The notes below the pieces were generated by a model that made no database searches, was not told where the DNA came from, and saw only the letters and a program-made list of their open reading frames with translations. From the IMG/VR virus record IMGVR_UViG_3300028025_004063, positions 1-22,258 of that record: a DNA stretch of 22,258 nucleotides. One strand, 5' to 3'. Positions 1-7,636 of the stretch are shown piece by piece. Numbering within the stretch: position 1 is the stretch's first letter; every line of letters starts with the position of its first letter. This DNA is from a virus. The position numbers were made by a program, and so were the translations under genes.

Positions 1-147
1 GAAAGCCGGGAAGAAAAAACCCCATTTAAAACGATTCAAAAATTAGGCGCATCACTTAAGCGATTTTCTGAATTGTCGCCAGCCTTGGATGGATTTACAC
101 AAGCCATTAATGACTTTTTCGAATCGGACGAAACCGAGGGAAAGTAG
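1..147 (+). CDS. Tail assembly chaperone, gpG-like (3' end only)
   Basis: The last 48 codons of a gene that starts upstream of the window; frame 1 runs open from base 1 to TAG at 145-147. The visible end is acidic (ESDETEGK). I infer a lambda gpG-like tail assembly chaperone, because the last two sense codons form G_GGA_AAG, the slippery heptamer used by lambda G/T, and because the overlapping -1 frame continues into the next ORF just upstream of the tape measure gene. In that family the short G form and the frameshifted GT form coat the tape measure protein during tail tube assembly. The N-terminal domain is not visible, so the family call rests on context and the frameshift signal. Confidence 0.7.
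   Translation, partial: ESREEKTPFKTIQKLGASLKRFSELSPALDGFTQAINDFFESDETEGK
138..144 (+). other. Programmed -1 ribosomal frameshift site, GGGAAAG
   Basis: Read in the gpG-like frame the heptamer is G_GGA_AAG, directly followed by the TAG stop. Slipping back one base re-pairs GGA to GGG and AAG to AAA. The ribosome then continues GTA GAA CCC into the frame of the next ORF, which is open from base 114 (after TGA at 111-113) through to 488. Heptamer, register and gene position all match the conserved G/GT frameshift of lambda-like tails. I see only a weak GC-rich hairpin possibility downstream (GGCG 156-159 with CGCC 166-169). Confidence 0.85.
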
Positions 148-182
148 AACCCGAGGGCGAAGGCGCGCCGCTTACTTGGAAA

Positions 183-488
183 ATGGTCGAGCGCATCAGT
201 TACGGCGAATTGAATTTGTCGGAGCGTGAGTTTTTGAAATCAACGCCCCGATTCTGGAAACGCAAACTTGAAGGGCTCAGAAGCGCACAGAGACAAGAAT
301 ATAGGAATCAATGGACTATTGCGCGTTGGACGGTCGCGGCAGCCATGACGCCGCACTTAAGATCTCCAATAAGCCCTACAAAATTATTGCGGTTTCCCTG
401 GGAGCGGTCAGAACACGACGATATTGTTGCGACCGTTTCCAAACATAAAGATATATTTGCGAAGCTCACCCCACCCGCAAAAGCATGA
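183..488 (+). CDS. Tail assembly chaperone, T-like extension (made as GT fusion)
   Basis: A 101-residue ORF counted from the first ATG, but its frame is open from base 114. It is probably translated mainly as the C-terminal part of a gpG-gpT fusion after the -1 slip at 138-144; the join would read V-E-P-E-G-E-G-A-P-L-T-W-K before this ATG. It is basic, with a pattern (FLKSTPRFWKRKLEG, then WTIARWTVAAAMTPH) resembling phage tail assembly chaperone C-terminal domains, which recruit the tape measure and tail tube subunits. It ends in ATGA, overlapping the next gene by 4 bp. Independent initiation at 183 cannot be excluded, but no good ribosome site is seen. Confidence 0.7.
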   Translation: MVERISYGELNLSEREFLKSTPRFWKRKLEGLRSAQRQEYRNQWTIARWTVAAAMTPHLRSPISPTKLLRFPWERSEHDDIVATVSKHKDIFAKLTPPAKA

Positions 489-970
489 AAGCAATAATCG
501 CAGCCTATAACATCCTTTCCAATAATTCGGCGTTAACGGCTGTTGTGGGATCAAGAATAAACCCGTTACGATTACCCCAGGGGTCATCGTTTCCCGCCAT
601 TACACTGCATGTAATTAGCAACGTGCCCCACATGAGTAAATCGGGGCCAAGCAAAACGGATTTCGCACGCGTTCAGGTTGACGTATTCGGCACGACATAC
701 CAATCCGCGTACAGGGTGGCCGAATTGGTGCGATCAGCAATGGAGGTTCCAACGCCTGGTATATTTAATGGAGTTACGGTTCAAGTAATTGAATATGACG
801 GCGAAATCGAAATGACCGAGGACCAGGCAGCATTTGCCGGGGTTTATCACGTTTCACAGGATTACATAATTAATTACAATAGAATCGAAAGCGCAACCGG
901 TGACAATTTCATGTTGCTAGAAAGCGGAGATTTCATGTTGTTGGAAAGTGGTAGTAGAATAATTTTATAA
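485..970 (+). CDS. DUF3168-like tail completion protein with C-terminal LLESG repeat
   Basis: 161 residues. Residues 1-133 fit the DUF3168 (gp17-like tail completion / tail terminator) pattern: an N-terminal helix AIIAAYNILSNNSALTAVVG, then PAITLHVIS, then RVQVDVFGTTYQSAYRVAELV, then a C-terminal beta region ending DYIINYNR. Known members cap or complete the tail tube at the head end. The start overlaps the T-like ORF by 4 bp and the tape measure gene follows after 2 bp. Two oddities: it lies between the chaperone and tape measure genes, whereas it usually precedes the major tail protein, and it carries a tandem 8-residue repeat (see 905-952) after the domain. Confidence 0.72.
   Translation: MKAIIAAYNILSNNSALTAVVGSRINPLRLPQGSSFPAITLHVISNVPHMSKSGPSKTDFARVQVDVFGTTYQSAYRVAELVRSAMEVPTPGIFNGVTVQVIEYDGEIEMTEDQAAFAGVYHVSQDYIINYNRIESATGDNFMLLESGDFMLLESGSRIIL
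905..952 (+). repeat. Tandem 24-bp repeat encoding (N/D)FMLLESG twice
   Basis: Bases 905-928 and 929-952 encode NFMLLESG and DFMLLESG in the frame of the DUF3168-like gene, followed by SRIIL and the stop. The copies differ mainly at third positions (CTA/TTG, AGC/AGT, GGA/GGT), so the peptide appears to be maintained rather than freshly duplicated. Confidence 0.85.
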
Positions 971-972
971 TT

Positions 973-2856
973 ATGGCCAAAAGTCAATCGTTAAACATAG
1001 TAATCGGGGCCGACATCAGCAACCTGAAAAAGGGGTTTGATGCGGCGGTGGTAGCCGTTCAGAAGTCGGGCAAAATGCTCACAGAGGACGCAGGAAAAAG
1101 CGTTGCTAGCATTCAGGCACAGTTTGACAAATTGGCCACGGGCAAATTGACGGGTCGAACCGTTCAGCAGCTTACAAATTTAGCAATGGAAGTTCGCGCC
1201 CTAGGTCCAGAGTTTGCAACTACGGCCAACTCAATGATCAAAGAGGCGGGTAAAATAAAGGACAGCATCGGCGACACACGCGCCGAGGTTTCGTATTTTG
1301 CAAGCGATACGCGCCGACTGGATGCAGTTTTGGGCGGTATTCAAGGAGTTGCCGGGGCATTTGGAGCAGTTGAAGGGGCAGCGGCTGCACTAGGTATTCA
1401 AAACGAGGACCTGCAGCAAACCATGGTGAAATTGCAGGGAATTATGGCTCTAGTAAACGGGTTGCAGGCAGTACAAAACGCATTGCAATCCGAAAGCGCA
1501 GTAATGATTGGAATACAAACGGCAGCGACCAAGGTTCAGACGTTTGTGATGGGACAGGCTACGTTGGCGGCTCGGGCATACTCGGCCGCGTTGTTAGCAA
1601 CAGGCGCGGGTGCCGTATTGGTCGCGATTGGCTTGGCGGTTACGTTATTCAAAAACATGTCGAGCGAAATCGACAAAGCAAAAGCCCGCCTCGAGTCGTT
1701 TCAAAAAGCGCAGGAACGATCGCTCACACTTGGACAGCGACAAATAAAAGAAGAAGAACGCCGCGCGCAGTTGGCGATAAGTCAAGCCCAGGCACAAGGC
1801 AAAAGTGAGGCCGAAATATTTAAGATAAAACAGGATAGTTTGGACCGCCAAAAGGCCATGTACACAAAGTACGGCAAAGAGGCGATGGATGAACTACACA
1901 AACAACGCCGCGTGGAGTTGTATTTGGCAACGGGCAACGCTTCAAAAATTGCCGAAATACGTATAAAATACGAGCAACTCGAAAACGATTTGCGCTACTC
2001 AATCAATAATGAGTACAAGGACAAAGTGGTTGCGCTCGAGGTTGAGAAAAACGGCGAAATTGCAAATCAGAGACAGGCGGATTTTAAGGATTTTCAAGTT
2101 AAACAAGCCGAAAAATTAAAGGCAGCCCAAAAAGCCGCCAACGATTTGAAGGCCACCGAAATCGCATCATCAGCAAGCGGAACGAGGCAAGGTATCAAGG
2201 CAGTCGAGCCAGCGCCGGTTAAAATACCCGACCCCAAGCCAATCGAGCACGCGTATACGCAAATTGATTACGCAGCGCAAAGGGCGGCAGCAAATCAAGA
2301 AGCATACGAGGAACGTTTTGCCAAATCGGCCGAGGGGATTAACGCGGCATTTAATAGTTTGACGGCCCAGGGGCTAGAGGCGTTTGGTGAGTTAATTGGC
2401 GGCGTTTTAACGGGCCAAATTGATAGTTTTCAAACGTTTGGTAAAAAATTACTAGGCGCCGTGGCGGCCTTTATGAAATCGTTCGGTCAAGCATTGATAG
2501 CAACCGCAACGGCATCGAAGGCGTTCAAAGAGTTGTTAATTAAACAACCGGTTGCGGCCATCGCAGCGGGTGTCGCATTGGTGGCAGGTTCGGCCGTAAT
2601 CACCGGCATGTTAAACAAAGGCCCCAACGTCACCGCATTCGCCGACGGTGGTATCGTATCTGGCCCAACGCTCGGTTTGATGGGAGAATACCCAGGGGCA
2701 TCAACCAACCCCGAGGTTATCGCGCCATTGGACAAATTGAAAGCATTAATGAAACCAAGCGATTCAGGGTCGGGTTACATCGCATCAACCATGGTGAGCG
2801 GGCGAGATTTGGCAATTGTTTTGAATCGATATAATAAAGATAACCAACGTGGCTAG
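973..2856 (+). CDS. Tail length tape measure protein
   Basis: 627 residues, short for a tape measure protein. At the roughly 0.15 nm per residue seen in siphoviruses this implies a tail near 95 nm. It begins with a mixed alpha region, then an Ala-rich hydrophobic stretch near residues 197-226 (ATGAGAVLVAIGLAVTLF), a long charged coiled-coil region (about 230-400, rich in K, E, Q and A), a second hydrophobic region near 485-545, and a C-terminal FADGGIVSGPTLGLMGEYPG segment typical of these proteins. It sits directly after the chaperone and completion genes and overlaps the next gene by 8 bp. It measures tail length and usually enters the host envelope with the DNA. No peptidase or lysozyme domain is recognised. 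Confidence 0.88.
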   Translation: MAKSQSLNIVIGADISNLKKGFDAAVVAVQKSGKMLTEDAGKSVASIQAQFDKLATGKLTGRTVQQLTNLAMEVRALGPEFATTANSMIKEAGKIKDSIGDTRAEVSYFASDTRRLDAVLGGIQGVAGAFGAVEGAAAALGIQNEDLQQTMVKLQGIMALVNGLQAVQNALQSESAVMIGIQTAATKVQTFVMGQATLAARAYSAALLATGAGAVLVAIGLAVTLFKNMSSEIDKAKARLESFQKAQERSLTLGQRQIKEEERRAQLAISQAQAQGKSEAEIFKIKQDSLDRQKAMYTKYGKEAMDELHKQRRVELYLATGNASKIAEIRIKYEQLENDLRYSINNEYKDKVVALEVEKNGEIANQRQADFKDFQVKQAEKLKAAQKAANDLKATEIASSASGTRQGIKAVEPAPVKIPDPKPIEHAYTQIDYAAQRAAANQEAYEERFAKSAEGINAAFNSLTAQGLEAFGELIGGVLTGQIDSFQTFGKKLLGAVAAFMKSFGQALIATATASKAFKELLIKQPVAAIAAGVALVAGSAVITGMLNKGPNVTAFADGGIVSGPTLGLMGEYPGASTNPEVIAPLDKLKALMKPSDSGSGYIASTMVSGRDLAIVLNRYNKDNQRG

Positions 2857-5257
2857 GAAATATTTTGGTTCGTTTTATTCGGTGACGGGCAAGCTGCACC
2901 GCGTAGAGATTTGGGACGCCCCGAGCGGTTCGAGCTCAGGCGGTACAGAATTAACGCTGTCGGGCGTTGGCTACGAAATCGAGCGAGACGGAGAGGGCGA
3001 CACGTTTTACGAAAACGCCATCCGTCCATCACGATCAACATCGTATTGGGTTATTCCGTCCGACACGATTTTGGGCGAGTTCAAACAGATTGCCACCAAT
3101 GCTGAGCAGTACTGGGCGGTTTTGATTTACCAGGACAATCAATTGGTGCACGTTGGTAGGGCGTTGGCCGATCAGATGCAGTTTAAGCGGGAAGCCATCC
3201 AAGCCAAACCAACAATTGAACTTGCAGCGGTTGACGGTTTGGAACTACTCAGCGGATTCAACGTTGACGTGGATTGGTTCACCGACGGGAAAATAACGAT
3301 TGCGCAGTTATTCCGTAGGTGTTTGGACACGCTCGGATTAAAGGATTATTGGGTTGTGGCGGGAACCAATACGGATTATTTCCGCGATGCCGTTGCAATG
3401 TATTCGAGCGATGCAAGCCGAAAAGGTATTGATTTGTTGAAGGTCGACATAAACACGTTTGTCGATGATTACGACCCATTCAAGGACATAAAATCGACCG
3501 ACATCGCAACGTTCCAATATGGGTCAAACAACATGGTTACGTGCAAACAAGCCATTGAGCAGGTCTGTGATATTTTGCAGGCTCGATTTGTTCACGAACT
3601 CGGTAAATATTGGCTCGTTTCTGCAGCTGAATACCTCGACACCACGGTGGCCTATCGTCAATATTCCTACACGTTGCAATATATCGGAACGGGTACCTAC
3701 ACGCATACGGTCACACTCGGCAACGATGTACGCCCGCAATGGCAAGCCAAACCGACGCTGACCTATCAACCCGCCGCGAAATACGTGCAAATCGATACGG
3801 AGCGCACAATGAATGCGGGGGTGTTTAGGACGTTTGCAAATACGGCCTCAACGTCATTAATTGGAGAGTTCCCTAACATCCCGACGGGCTCAACGCCAGA
3901 CGACGCACCGATGCGGATTCGGTTTGCCTTAAAATTTTCAAGAACCATTTTTAGTACAGCACCAGCAGGGCCAGAGGACGAAACACGCGTTAAAATAAAA
4001 ATTTGGCTCACCGATTCGGCGGGAAATATTAAAATATTAGACAACTCAAATTTTTATTGGGTATCGCATACGGGGCCAATACCCGAATACATCGAGTCGA
4101 TTAAAACGGATTTGCAAACAACGACGTGGACATCGTTTGTTTTTGATAAGCAAGTTACCACCGCGCCCGCAGGATTTGACACGCTGCACGTTGTTGCTTA
4201 TCAGGTGTTAGCCCGCAAACAGTTGTTTAATATCACCGGAGGTTTGAAGGATGCGCAACCCGACACCGCTAAAAATTTCTGGGGCTCCATTCAAATCGCA
4301 TTCGCCGACGCATCGCCATACCAAAACCCCGATTTCACATTCAACGTAACCGAGACGTACACACCCGACACAAACAGCGGGTTAAATTCCAAGCCGGTTA
4401 TTCTGGAGCCGAAATTTTACGCCTCGACCAACAAATACGCAACGGGGAATATCCTAGCATTTAACGGAACAGCCGACGTAATCGCAGACGATTGGTATTC
4501 GGGCTACGATTCAACAACGCACGGATCACCGACGGAAATGTTGGGTAAATCCATTGCGGGGTTGTATCGCGATTTCGTGCCGGTCATCCAAGGAACGTGG
4601 ATTGATGCGGGAACACTCACGGCCATCAAATCGCTGTATTTTGACGATTTTAAATGGTTGTTTAACGGCGCTGTTTATTCTGCACGTTCTGAGCAGTGGG
4701 ACGGCGAGTGGCTTGGATTGGTTCCGATTTACACGGGGTTGACCTCGTCGGGCGAAGGGCTTAAAGTCGGCTCGGGTTTAAAGGACCGCGTCAATTATCA
4801 CGAGAGCCAAATCGCGCGTCTAAACGATTCGGTGCAAAGAACGCCCGCTCTGGTATTAAACTACCTAATTAACGAGGCAGACGGCGCGCCATCAACGGCA
4901 CCAACGCAAAACACCCGTTATGAGGTGATGGTGCAATATGACGAATCGGCTGAAACGATGGCTTGGCACTTGCAGGAACACAACAGCGCCGTCACGTACA
5001 CAGCAGGAACCCACACCATAACGAACGGTTACGAGCTGATTTTGTGCGATACATCGGGCGGTGCAGTTACTATTGATTTGCCCGACCCGACATTGAGCAA
5101 GGGTAAAAAATACTACTTTAAGAAAACAGCCACATCGCATCAAGTGATTATAACGGGCGGAGGTTACGATATTGACGGCTCACCATCCAAAGTTATGACA
5201 TCGCAGTTTGAGACGTGCACCGTAATATCGGACGGCGCGCAATGGTGGTTGATTTAA
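2849..5257 (+). CDS. Baseplate / distal tail hub protein with fibre-type C-terminal domain
   Basis: 802 residues from a GTG start that overlaps the tape measure gene by 8 bp. The first ~150 residues (MARKYFGSFYSVTGKLHRVEIW, an Arg-rich loop, YEIERDGEGDTFYENAIRPS) resemble the distal-tail/hub proteins that follow tape measure genes in Bacteroidetes phages. The middle is a long beta-rich region with no name I can assign. The last ~110 residues (AVTIDLPDPTLSKGKKYYFKK, then VIITGGGYDIDG, then VISDGAQWWLI) match a small beta domain common at tail-fibre C-termini. A host-contact tip fused to a hub is the likely role, from position and this end domain. An exact structural family needs profile searches. 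Confidence 0.7.
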   Translation: MARKYFGSFYSVTGKLHRVEIWDAPSGSSSGGTELTLSGVGYEIERDGEGDTFYENAIRPSRSTSYWVIPSDTILGEFKQIATNAEQYWAVLIYQDNQLVHVGRALADQMQFKREAIQAKPTIELAAVDGLELLSGFNVDVDWFTDGKITIAQLFRRCLDTLGLKDYWVVAGTNTDYFRDAVAMYSSDASRKGIDLLKVDINTFVDDYDPFKDIKSTDIATFQYGSNNMVTCKQAIEQVCDILQARFVHELGKYWLVSAAEYLDTTVAYRQYSYTLQYIGTGTYTHTVTLGNDVRPQWQAKPTLTYQPAAKYVQIDTERTMNAGVFRTFANTASTSLIGEFPNIPTGSTPDDAPMRIRFALKFSRTIFSTAPAGPEDETRVKIKIWLTDSAGNIKILDNSNFYWVSHTGPIPEYIESIKTDLQTTTWTSFVFDKQVTTAPAGFDTLHVVAYQVLARKQLFNITGGLKDAQPDTAKNFWGSIQIAFADASPYQNPDFTFNVTETYTPDTNSGLNSKPVILEPKFYASTNKYATGNILAFNGTADVIADDWYSGYDSTTHGSPTEMLGKSIAGLYRDFVPVIQGTWIDAGTLTAIKSLYFDDFKWLFNGAVYSARSEQWDGEWLGLVPIYTGLTSSGEGLKVGSGLKDRVNYHESQIARLNDSVQRTPALVLNYLINEADGAPSTAPTQNTRYEVMVQYDESAETMAWHLQEHNSAVTYTAGTHTITNGYELILCDTSGGAVTIDLPDPTLSKGKKYYFKKTATSHQVIITGGGYDIDGSPSKVMTSQFETCTVISDGAQWWLI

Positions 5258-5298
5258 TTTGTTGCATGCGTTTAGCCCCGTGTGGGTAAATTCGTTTT

Positions 5299-6651
5299 AT
5301 GGCGGATCAAAAAATATCGCAATTAAGTAGTATAGGCGCCGTCGACAATGCGGCCGATTTATTCCCAATTGTCGACACGTCCGCAGCGGAGACAAAGAAA
5401 ATCACACCATCAGCATTGAAAACTGCATTGGCGTTGAACAATGTAGACAATACAAGCGATTTGGGCAAGCCTGTTTCAACCGCCACACAAACGGCGCTTG
5501 ACGGGAAACAGGACGCCCTAGGGTTTACAGCTGAGAACGTAGCGAATAAATCGACATCGGTCGTAACTGATCAAGCATCAAGCGTAAAATATCCAACTGT
5601 TAAGGCCCTGTATGATTGGGCGGTTGCTACCTTTCAAGCGGCGATAGGTTATACGCCAGCAAACAAAGCGGGCGAAACGTTCACGGGCCCAATTTCAGCA
5701 ACTAATTTAAGCGGAACGAATACAGGCGACAACGCGGTAAATAGTTTGTATTCGGGTTTGGCGGCAAGTAAAGAGGACGTTGCGAATAAATCCACATCAG
5801 TTACCACGGATCAAGCCAGCAACACGAAATACCCATCAGTCAAATCGGTATATGATTGGGTAAGTGCTGCATTTCAGGCAACTTTGGTAAGTGGTACGAA
5901 TATTAAGACCATCAACAGCACTTCGCTTTTGGGTAGTGGCGATATTACAATTTCAGCATCTCCAAGCGGTGTAAGTGGTGCAATTCAGTTCAGCAATGGA
6001 AGTGCGTTTGCAAGTGATGCGGCAAACTTGTTTTGGGATGATACCAATAATAGGTTCGGCGTTGGGACAAATGCCCCAAGTGCAACCGCTCATTTTAAAG
6101 GGAGTGGGACAACTTCAGCGACGACATCCCTTTTGTTGCAAAATAGTTCAGGAACATCTGCAGTTACAGTTAAGGATGATTTAAGTGTTTTCATAGGTTC
6201 AGCTAATACTGGAGGCGGTTCAAATGCATTAAATCAATTTCCACAAAGATTGTATCTTGCTGGAGGTCAATGGGGGCATTATTTAGGTAGTACTCAAGAT
6301 GGGGGCGGTGATACATCTTTAGCATTATTTGGATTAGGCGTTTCAGGAGGTTATTCGGGGGGAATTCGATTTTTTACATCAAACAATTCAGCAACTCCAG
6401 TGCTTGGAATGATTGTTGACCGAAATCAAAGTGTTGGAATTGGCTTGACTAATTCAAGCAATTTGTCGGTTAACGCTTCGGCTCGTTTACAGGTAGACTC
6501 CACAACTAAAGGATTTCTACCACCCCGAATGACAACAACCCAAAAAAACGCCATCGCATCACCAGCAGAGGGATTGGTTGTTTACGATACAACATTAGGA
6601 AAACTTTGTGTGCGTACTGCATCAGCGTGGGAAACTATAACATCTATATAA
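5299..6651 (+). CDS. Tail fibre / receptor-binding protein
   Basis: 450 residues. The N-terminus (MADQKISQLSSIGAVDNAADLFPIVD) is a typical tail-attachment segment, followed by fibre repeats including NVDNTSDLGKPVSTATQTAL and two copies of ENVANKSTSV.TDQAS..KYP.VK..YDW. The last third is Gly/Ser/Asn-rich and beta-like. It ends in FLPPRMTTTQKNAIASPAEG followed by LVVYDTT, a C-terminal motif seen widely in Bacteroidetes phage fibres. It follows the hub gene after a 41-bp gap. From about 5900 onward the codon choice looks more AT-rich than in the N-terminal part, which would fit an exchanged receptor-binding tip; this is an impression, not a computed value. Confidence 0.82.
   Translation: MADQKISQLSSIGAVDNAADLFPIVDTSAAETKKITPSALKTALALNNVDNTSDLGKPVSTATQTALDGKQDALGFTAENVANKSTSVVTDQASSVKYPTVKALYDWAVATFQAAIGYTPANKAGETFTGPISATNLSGTNTGDNAVNSLYSGLAASKEDVANKSTSVTTDQASNTKYPSVKSVYDWVSAAFQATLVSGTNIKTINSTSLLGSGDITISASPSGVSGAIQFSNGSAFASDAANLFWDDTNNRFGVGTNAPSATAHFKGSGTTSATTSLLLQNSSGTSAVTVKDDLSVFIGSANTGGGSNALNQFPQRLYLAGGQWGHYLGSTQDGGGDTSLALFGLGVSGGYSGGIRFFTSNNSATPVLGMIVDRNQSVGIGLTNSSNLSVNASARLQVDSTTKGFLPPRMTTTQKNAIASPAEGLVVYDTTLGKLCVRTASAWETITSI
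5533..5640 (+). repeat. Tail-fibre internal repeat, copy 1 (period 240 bp)
   Basis: Encodes ENVANKSTSV..DQAS..KYP.VK..YDW..A.FQA. It matches 5773-5880 at an exact offset of 240 bp and in the same frame, with mostly synonymous differences. Confidence 0.85.
5773..5880 (+). repeat. Tail-fibre internal repeat, copy 2 (period 240 bp)
   Basis: Encodes EDVANKSTSVTTDQASNTKY, then PSVKSVYDW and FQA. It is the in-frame partner of 5533-5640. Such repeats usually correspond to repeated shaft segments in trimeric fibres. Confidence 0.85.
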
Positions 6652-6658
6652 AAATTAT

Positions 6659-7003
6659 ATGAAAGCAATTCAAATTAATACAAGCGTAAACCTAACAAGC
6701 GGTTTATCAATCCCATCGGGTTCAATCGTAGTAATTGCCGAAGGTTACGCCGATGTAAAAAGTCAAAAAGACGGAATCATTCCCGCCCAAATCGCAACCT
6801 TTGTTTTTGCAAGTGTACAAGCATTGGCAGAAGGCAAAGCCCCGATTCAAGGCATTGAAGATTTTAACACCACTTTTGCAGGGCTTGAGTTAACCGTTGC
6901 GGATTACGAAACATTGGCAGCCGAAACCTTGCTCGTAAATGCGGTTGAGAAATCACTTGAAACAATCTATGGAGTCGACAATGTCGATGTAATTGATTTG
7001 TAA
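6659..7003 (+). CDS. Conserved phage hypothetical downstream of tail fibre
   Basis: 114 residues, acidic, without membrane segments. It begins with a beta-like stretch (MKAIQINTSVNLTSGLSIPS, GSIVVIAEGYADVK) and ends with an alpha region. I recall similar small proteins after fibre genes in Bacteroidetes phages but know no function. The position suggests a structural accessory such as a fibre chaperone or tip component (inference). The start follows the fibre stop by 7 bp, and the stop overlaps the next ATG as TAATG. Confidence 0.65.
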   Translation: MKAIQINTSVNLTSGLSIPSGSIVVIAEGYADVKSQKDGIIPAQIATFVFASVQALAEGKAPIQGIEDFNTTFAGLELTVADYETLAAETLLVNAVEKSLETIYGVDNVDVIDL

Positions 7004-7203
7004 TGCAACACAGCGAATGGGCAAAACCCACCGAAGATGAGGTGAGAGAGTTGGAATACACACAACTTGAGCAGAACAACGGAAACGGAAAAGGCAATTT
7101 GTCTACAACCGTACCCATCAATGGCGGTATGTGGGTTGTTCTATTCGCAGTGATTATCTTTGGGCTATTTAGAATTAATAAGAATGAAACACTTACAAAA
7201 TGA
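7003..7203 (+). CDS. Small single-pass membrane protein
   Basis: 66 residues: a polar, acidic and Asn/Gly-rich N-terminal half, then one hydrophobic span (MWVVLFAVIIFGLF) near residues 43-56 and a short Lys/Asn tail. The start overlaps the previous stop (TAATG). It is the first of a run of tiny membrane genes leading to the endolysin, so a lysis-related role is possible but not shown. No family recognised. Confidence 0.6.
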   Translation: MQHSEWAKPTEDEVRELEYTQLEQNNGNGKGNLSTTVPINGGMWVVLFAVIIFGLFRINKNETLTK

Positions 7204-7363
7204 TACGACAGCGGGTATCGCAACCGCCATCACTGGATCGAGTGCGCTCATTAATTTTGCCCAAACTTGGCAGCCTGTTGTTTCTTTGGTTGTGGGTTTG
7301 GTTGGTATTGTTTCGGGCATTTTTGCAATTCGTTACTATTCGAAAAAAATAAATGGCAAATAA
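7184..7363 (+). CDS. Putative holin-like membrane protein
   Basis: 59 residues from ATG 7184 (MKHLQNDTTAGIATAITGSS). An upstream in-frame ATG at 7160 is possible but would lie deep inside the preceding gene. The weakly hydrophobic N-terminal half is followed by a strong span VVSLVVGLVGIVSGIFAIRYY and a basic tail SKKINGK. Length, hydrophobic pattern and basic end fit a small holin or holin partner. It overlaps the previous gene by 20 bp and the next (36-residue) gene by 11 bp. Holin is inferred from topology and position within a lysis cluster. Confidence 0.55.
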   Translation: MKHLQNDTTAGIATAITGSSALINFAQTWQPVVSLVVGLVGIVSGIFAIRYYSKKINGK

Positions 7364-7463
7364 CACCGCAACGTTTAAGCCCAAGCCAAAAAAGAAGATT
7401 GGCCGTCACACGAAACACGTTAATAAACACAAGTCATGCAAGCCAACAAGAGGCCAAGGCTAA
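7353..7463 (+). CDS. 36-residue Lys/His-rich small protein
   Basis: ATG 7353 to TAA 7461-7463. It is extremely basic (FKPKPKKKIGRHTKHVNKHK) and ends in TRGQGstop. It resembles the small Lys-rich proteins ending in a RGQG motif that I recall between holin-like genes in flavobacterial phages. Its ends overlap the genes on both sides, as expected in this compact cluster. Function unknown; nucleic-acid or membrane-phosphate binding would fit the charge (inference). Confidence 0.55.
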   Translation: MANNTATFKPKPKKKIGRHTKHVNKHKSCKPTRGQG

Positions 7464-7636
7464 AGTCGTATTTCAAACCGACACCGAAACGTTTTCGTAT
7501 TCTGGGCGATTCGATTGCAGCGGCTAGTTTGTTTATTGCCGGCTTAAATCTCGACAACCCCAAATTAATGCTCATTTCGGGCATTGCAGGTGCGGCCGGT
7601 AAATTCGTAACTAATTTCTTCGGCGATGAAGCCTAA
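7436..7636 (+). CDS. Small membrane protein, holin-like candidate
   Basis: 66 residues with a basic N-terminus (KRPRLKSYFKPTPKRFR), then two short hydrophobic segments, IAAASLFIAGLNL and LMLISGIAGAAGKFVTNFF. The KRFRILGDSIAAAS...GKFVTNFF pattern resembles a conserved small membrane protein of Bacteroidetes phages found near endolysins. It may be the holin, with the upstream 59-residue protein as antiholin, or the reverse. It overlaps the 36-residue gene by 28 bp and the next gene by 11 bp. Confidence 0.58.
   Translation: MQANKRPRLKSYFKPTPKRFRILGDSIAAASLFIAGLNLDNPKLMLISGIAGAAGKFVTNFFGDEA

Noticed and set aside
5258-5298. Possible promoter before the tail fibre (TAAATTCG at 5287-5294)
   Set aside because: The box has mismatches to TAnnTTTG and the -33 candidates have poor spacing (22-25 bases); read-through from tail genes is simpler.
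6646-6660. ATATAA-AAA-TTATAT palindrome around the fibre stop and next start
   Set aside because: Only A/T and 6 bp; easily produced by chance at an A/T-rich gene junction.
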